Position numbers and translations under genes: made by a program. Below are positions 63,126 through 64,000 of a stretch of 64,000 nucleotides of DNA, one piece after another. The DNA comes from Blepharisma japonicum (taxonomy: Eukaryota > Ciliophora > Heterotrichea > Heterotrichida > Blepharismidae): the NCBI GenBank assembly GCA_949751835.1, contig CATKHK010000122.1:45259-109258 (forward strand), given 5' to 3'. How positions within the stretch are numbered: position 1 is the first letter of the stretch; each line of letters starts with the position of its first letter. Below the pieces are notes generated by a model. That model saw only the letters and a program-made list of their open reading frames with translations. It ran no database searches and was not told where the DNA came from.

Positions 63126-63446
63126 ATGAAAAAACCAGAAACTTTATCTCGCAAGTCTGACAGAGTCAAATTCAACCCAAATGATATCCTCAAGGATCTG
63201 CAAGACATATATGGGACTGTCCACTATAGATTAGCAAAAATCAGCACCAAACACTATCGCCAGAAACCAAAAAAACTAAAAATGAAATCAAGTTCAAGAG
63301 GTCTTGATGGTGTGCTTGGATTAGCTTCATTTATAAGAGAAATAGAAGTATTATCGCCAGTATCTCCTAATTCTACTCCTTGTAGGGCTGCAACTCACTT
63401 GAAGATTGCCAAGTTTATATATCAAGACATAACCAGTCATAGCTAA
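63126..63446 (+). CDS. Small basic hypothetical protein
   Basis: 106 aa from ATG 63126; an in-frame TTG upstream is not used. Rich in Lys, Ser and Arg ('LSRKSDRVKFNPNDILKDL', 'KPKKLKMKSSSRG'), with a helical C-terminus. No domain recognised. Coding status is moderately supported by length and start context. Confidence 0.52.
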   Translation: MKKPETLSRKSDRVKFNPNDILKDLQDIYGTVHYRLAKISTKHYRQKPKKLKMKSSSRGLDGVLGLASFIREIEVLSPVSPNSTPCRAATHLKIAKFIYQDITSHS

Positions 63447-63880
63447 CCTTTGTATAATATCTTTAAATATGCCTGAATTAAGAATAAAATATTTATTTAA
63501 AATCAGAAAAAGAAATTTTCAATAGTTATGAGTGCATAATTTGGCTATTATGCAAAAAAATTTTTATTAAGGCCTCATGTATTATAGAAAAGAATATTTT
63601 TATTCAATTTTGAATGCCTTAAGGAATATTGAAATAAATTAAAATTTTTCTAAATATAATGCGATTTTCGTAAGAGAAACACAATTCTTCTTTATTGAAG
63701 TTGATTTGATAATTAATTGATATAGAGTGCACCTATTTTCTAAATTTTAACTAGCCTATTTGAATTTTAAAATAATTTTTAGAGTTACATTTTATTGCTT
63801 CTTTTTATTCTTAAATAAAGATAAAATATTTAATCAAATTTATTGATAAAAGGGATGGAAATAAAAATTTGGCAAATAAT
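63447..63880. other. Intergenic, 434 nt
   Basis: AT-rich spacer. No gene or RNA recognised. Confidence 0.5.
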
Positions 63881-64000
63881 ATGAGAATCTTTCTTACAGG
63901 TGCCACAGGTATTGCTGGTAGCTCAATCCTTGATAATTTACTAGCTCATGGTCATGATGTCACTTGCACAGTTAGAACTGAGCAAAAAGCACAAGAAATT
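63881..64000 (+). CDS. Extended SDR / NAD-dependent epimerase-dehydratase (partial)
   Basis: The first 40 codons of a gene cut off by the window end. ATG 63881 is followed at once by a Rossmann nucleotide-binding strand 'MRIFLTGATGIAGSSILDNL' (GATGxxG) and 'GHDVTCTVRTEQKA', typical of NAD(P)-dependent epimerase/dehydratase or NmrA-type proteins. The product beyond residue 40 is unseen, so no specific enzyme is claimed. Confidence 0.75.
   Translation, partial: MRIFLTGATGIAGSSILDNLLAHGHDVTCTVRTEQKAQEI

Noticed and set aside
1-64000. CRISPR arrays, insertion sequences, rRNA genes, telomere repeats
   Set aside because: None seen. Repeated text is explained by the kelch array, coding low complexity (e.g. 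the TIMELESS Lys/Glu tract near 58440-58510) and AT-rich spacers.

Overview
This window reads as macronuclear DNA of a heterotrich ciliate, most likely Blepharisma or a close relative. Two internal signs support this. First, TGA occurs in frame at invariant tryptophans (the HECT Trp after GGIFRE, DHHCKW, IWS1 'EKWSR', RRM2 'NGKW'), while every complete gene ends in TAA or TAG. So TGA = Trp, with only TAA and TAG as stops. Second, genes are interrupted by introns of only 15 or 16 nt. I found ten canonical 15-nt and two 16-nt introns that restore a conserved reading frame. Each has GTA at the 5' end, AG at the 3' end and an A six bases from the 3' end. The DNA is AT-rich and densely packed with genes, and no telomere repeat was seen.

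Layout. 0.2-8.2 kb: a CCDC34-like coiled coil, a two-RRM Musashi/DAZAP1-type protein, a mitochondrial-type sirtuin, phenylalanine hydroxylase, an acylated EF-hand-like protein, a small membrane protein and a UBTD ubiquitin-like protein. 8.7-15.2 kb: transportin-3, organellar-type seryl-tRNA synthetase, a coiled coil and an acylated HECT ligase. 15.4-27.4 kb: an LRR protein, a voltage-sensor/class III cyclase fusion, a kelch propeller, a double-ZZ protein, a tiny two-exon gene and a large kelch/GCC membrane protein. 27.8-36.9 kb: glucosidase II beta, a duplicated multipass F-box membrane protein, a DUF1015 protein, ribosomal eL20, mARC and a SHIPPO-repeat protein. 37.0-41.0 kb: a penicillin-binding-protein-like hydrolase, a FYVE-like coiled coil, and a basic protein with a decayed upstream copy. 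41.2-45.6 kb: a tandem kelch-like array with two intact genes, one pseudogene and one relic. 46.3-64 kb: IWS1, NUS1, TMEM147, IFT80, a DHHC acyltransferase, a UBE3A-like AZUL-HECT ligase, TIMELESS, transaldolase with a histidine-rich tail, and the start of an extended SDR.

The window holds 44 genes (one partial) and three decayed copies. There is no operon-like functional cluster; it is mostly housekeeping. Recurring themes are cilia (IFT80, SHIPPO, CCDC34-like, a possible CFAP97-like protein), ER protein and lipid handling (PRKCSH, NUS1, TMEM147), ubiquitin (two HECT ligases, UBTD, an F-box protein), and N-terminal acylation (three MGC/MGN starts plus a DHHC enzyme). Neighbouring genes can be very close: 25 nt between TNPO3 and SerRS, 32 nt between TMEM147 and IFT80, and 11 nt tail to tail at 21.03 kb. 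The most unusual items are the voltage-sensor cyclase, the F-box multipass protein with an internal repeat, the decaying kelch array in which a TGA Trp codon became TAA, and the His-rich transaldolase.
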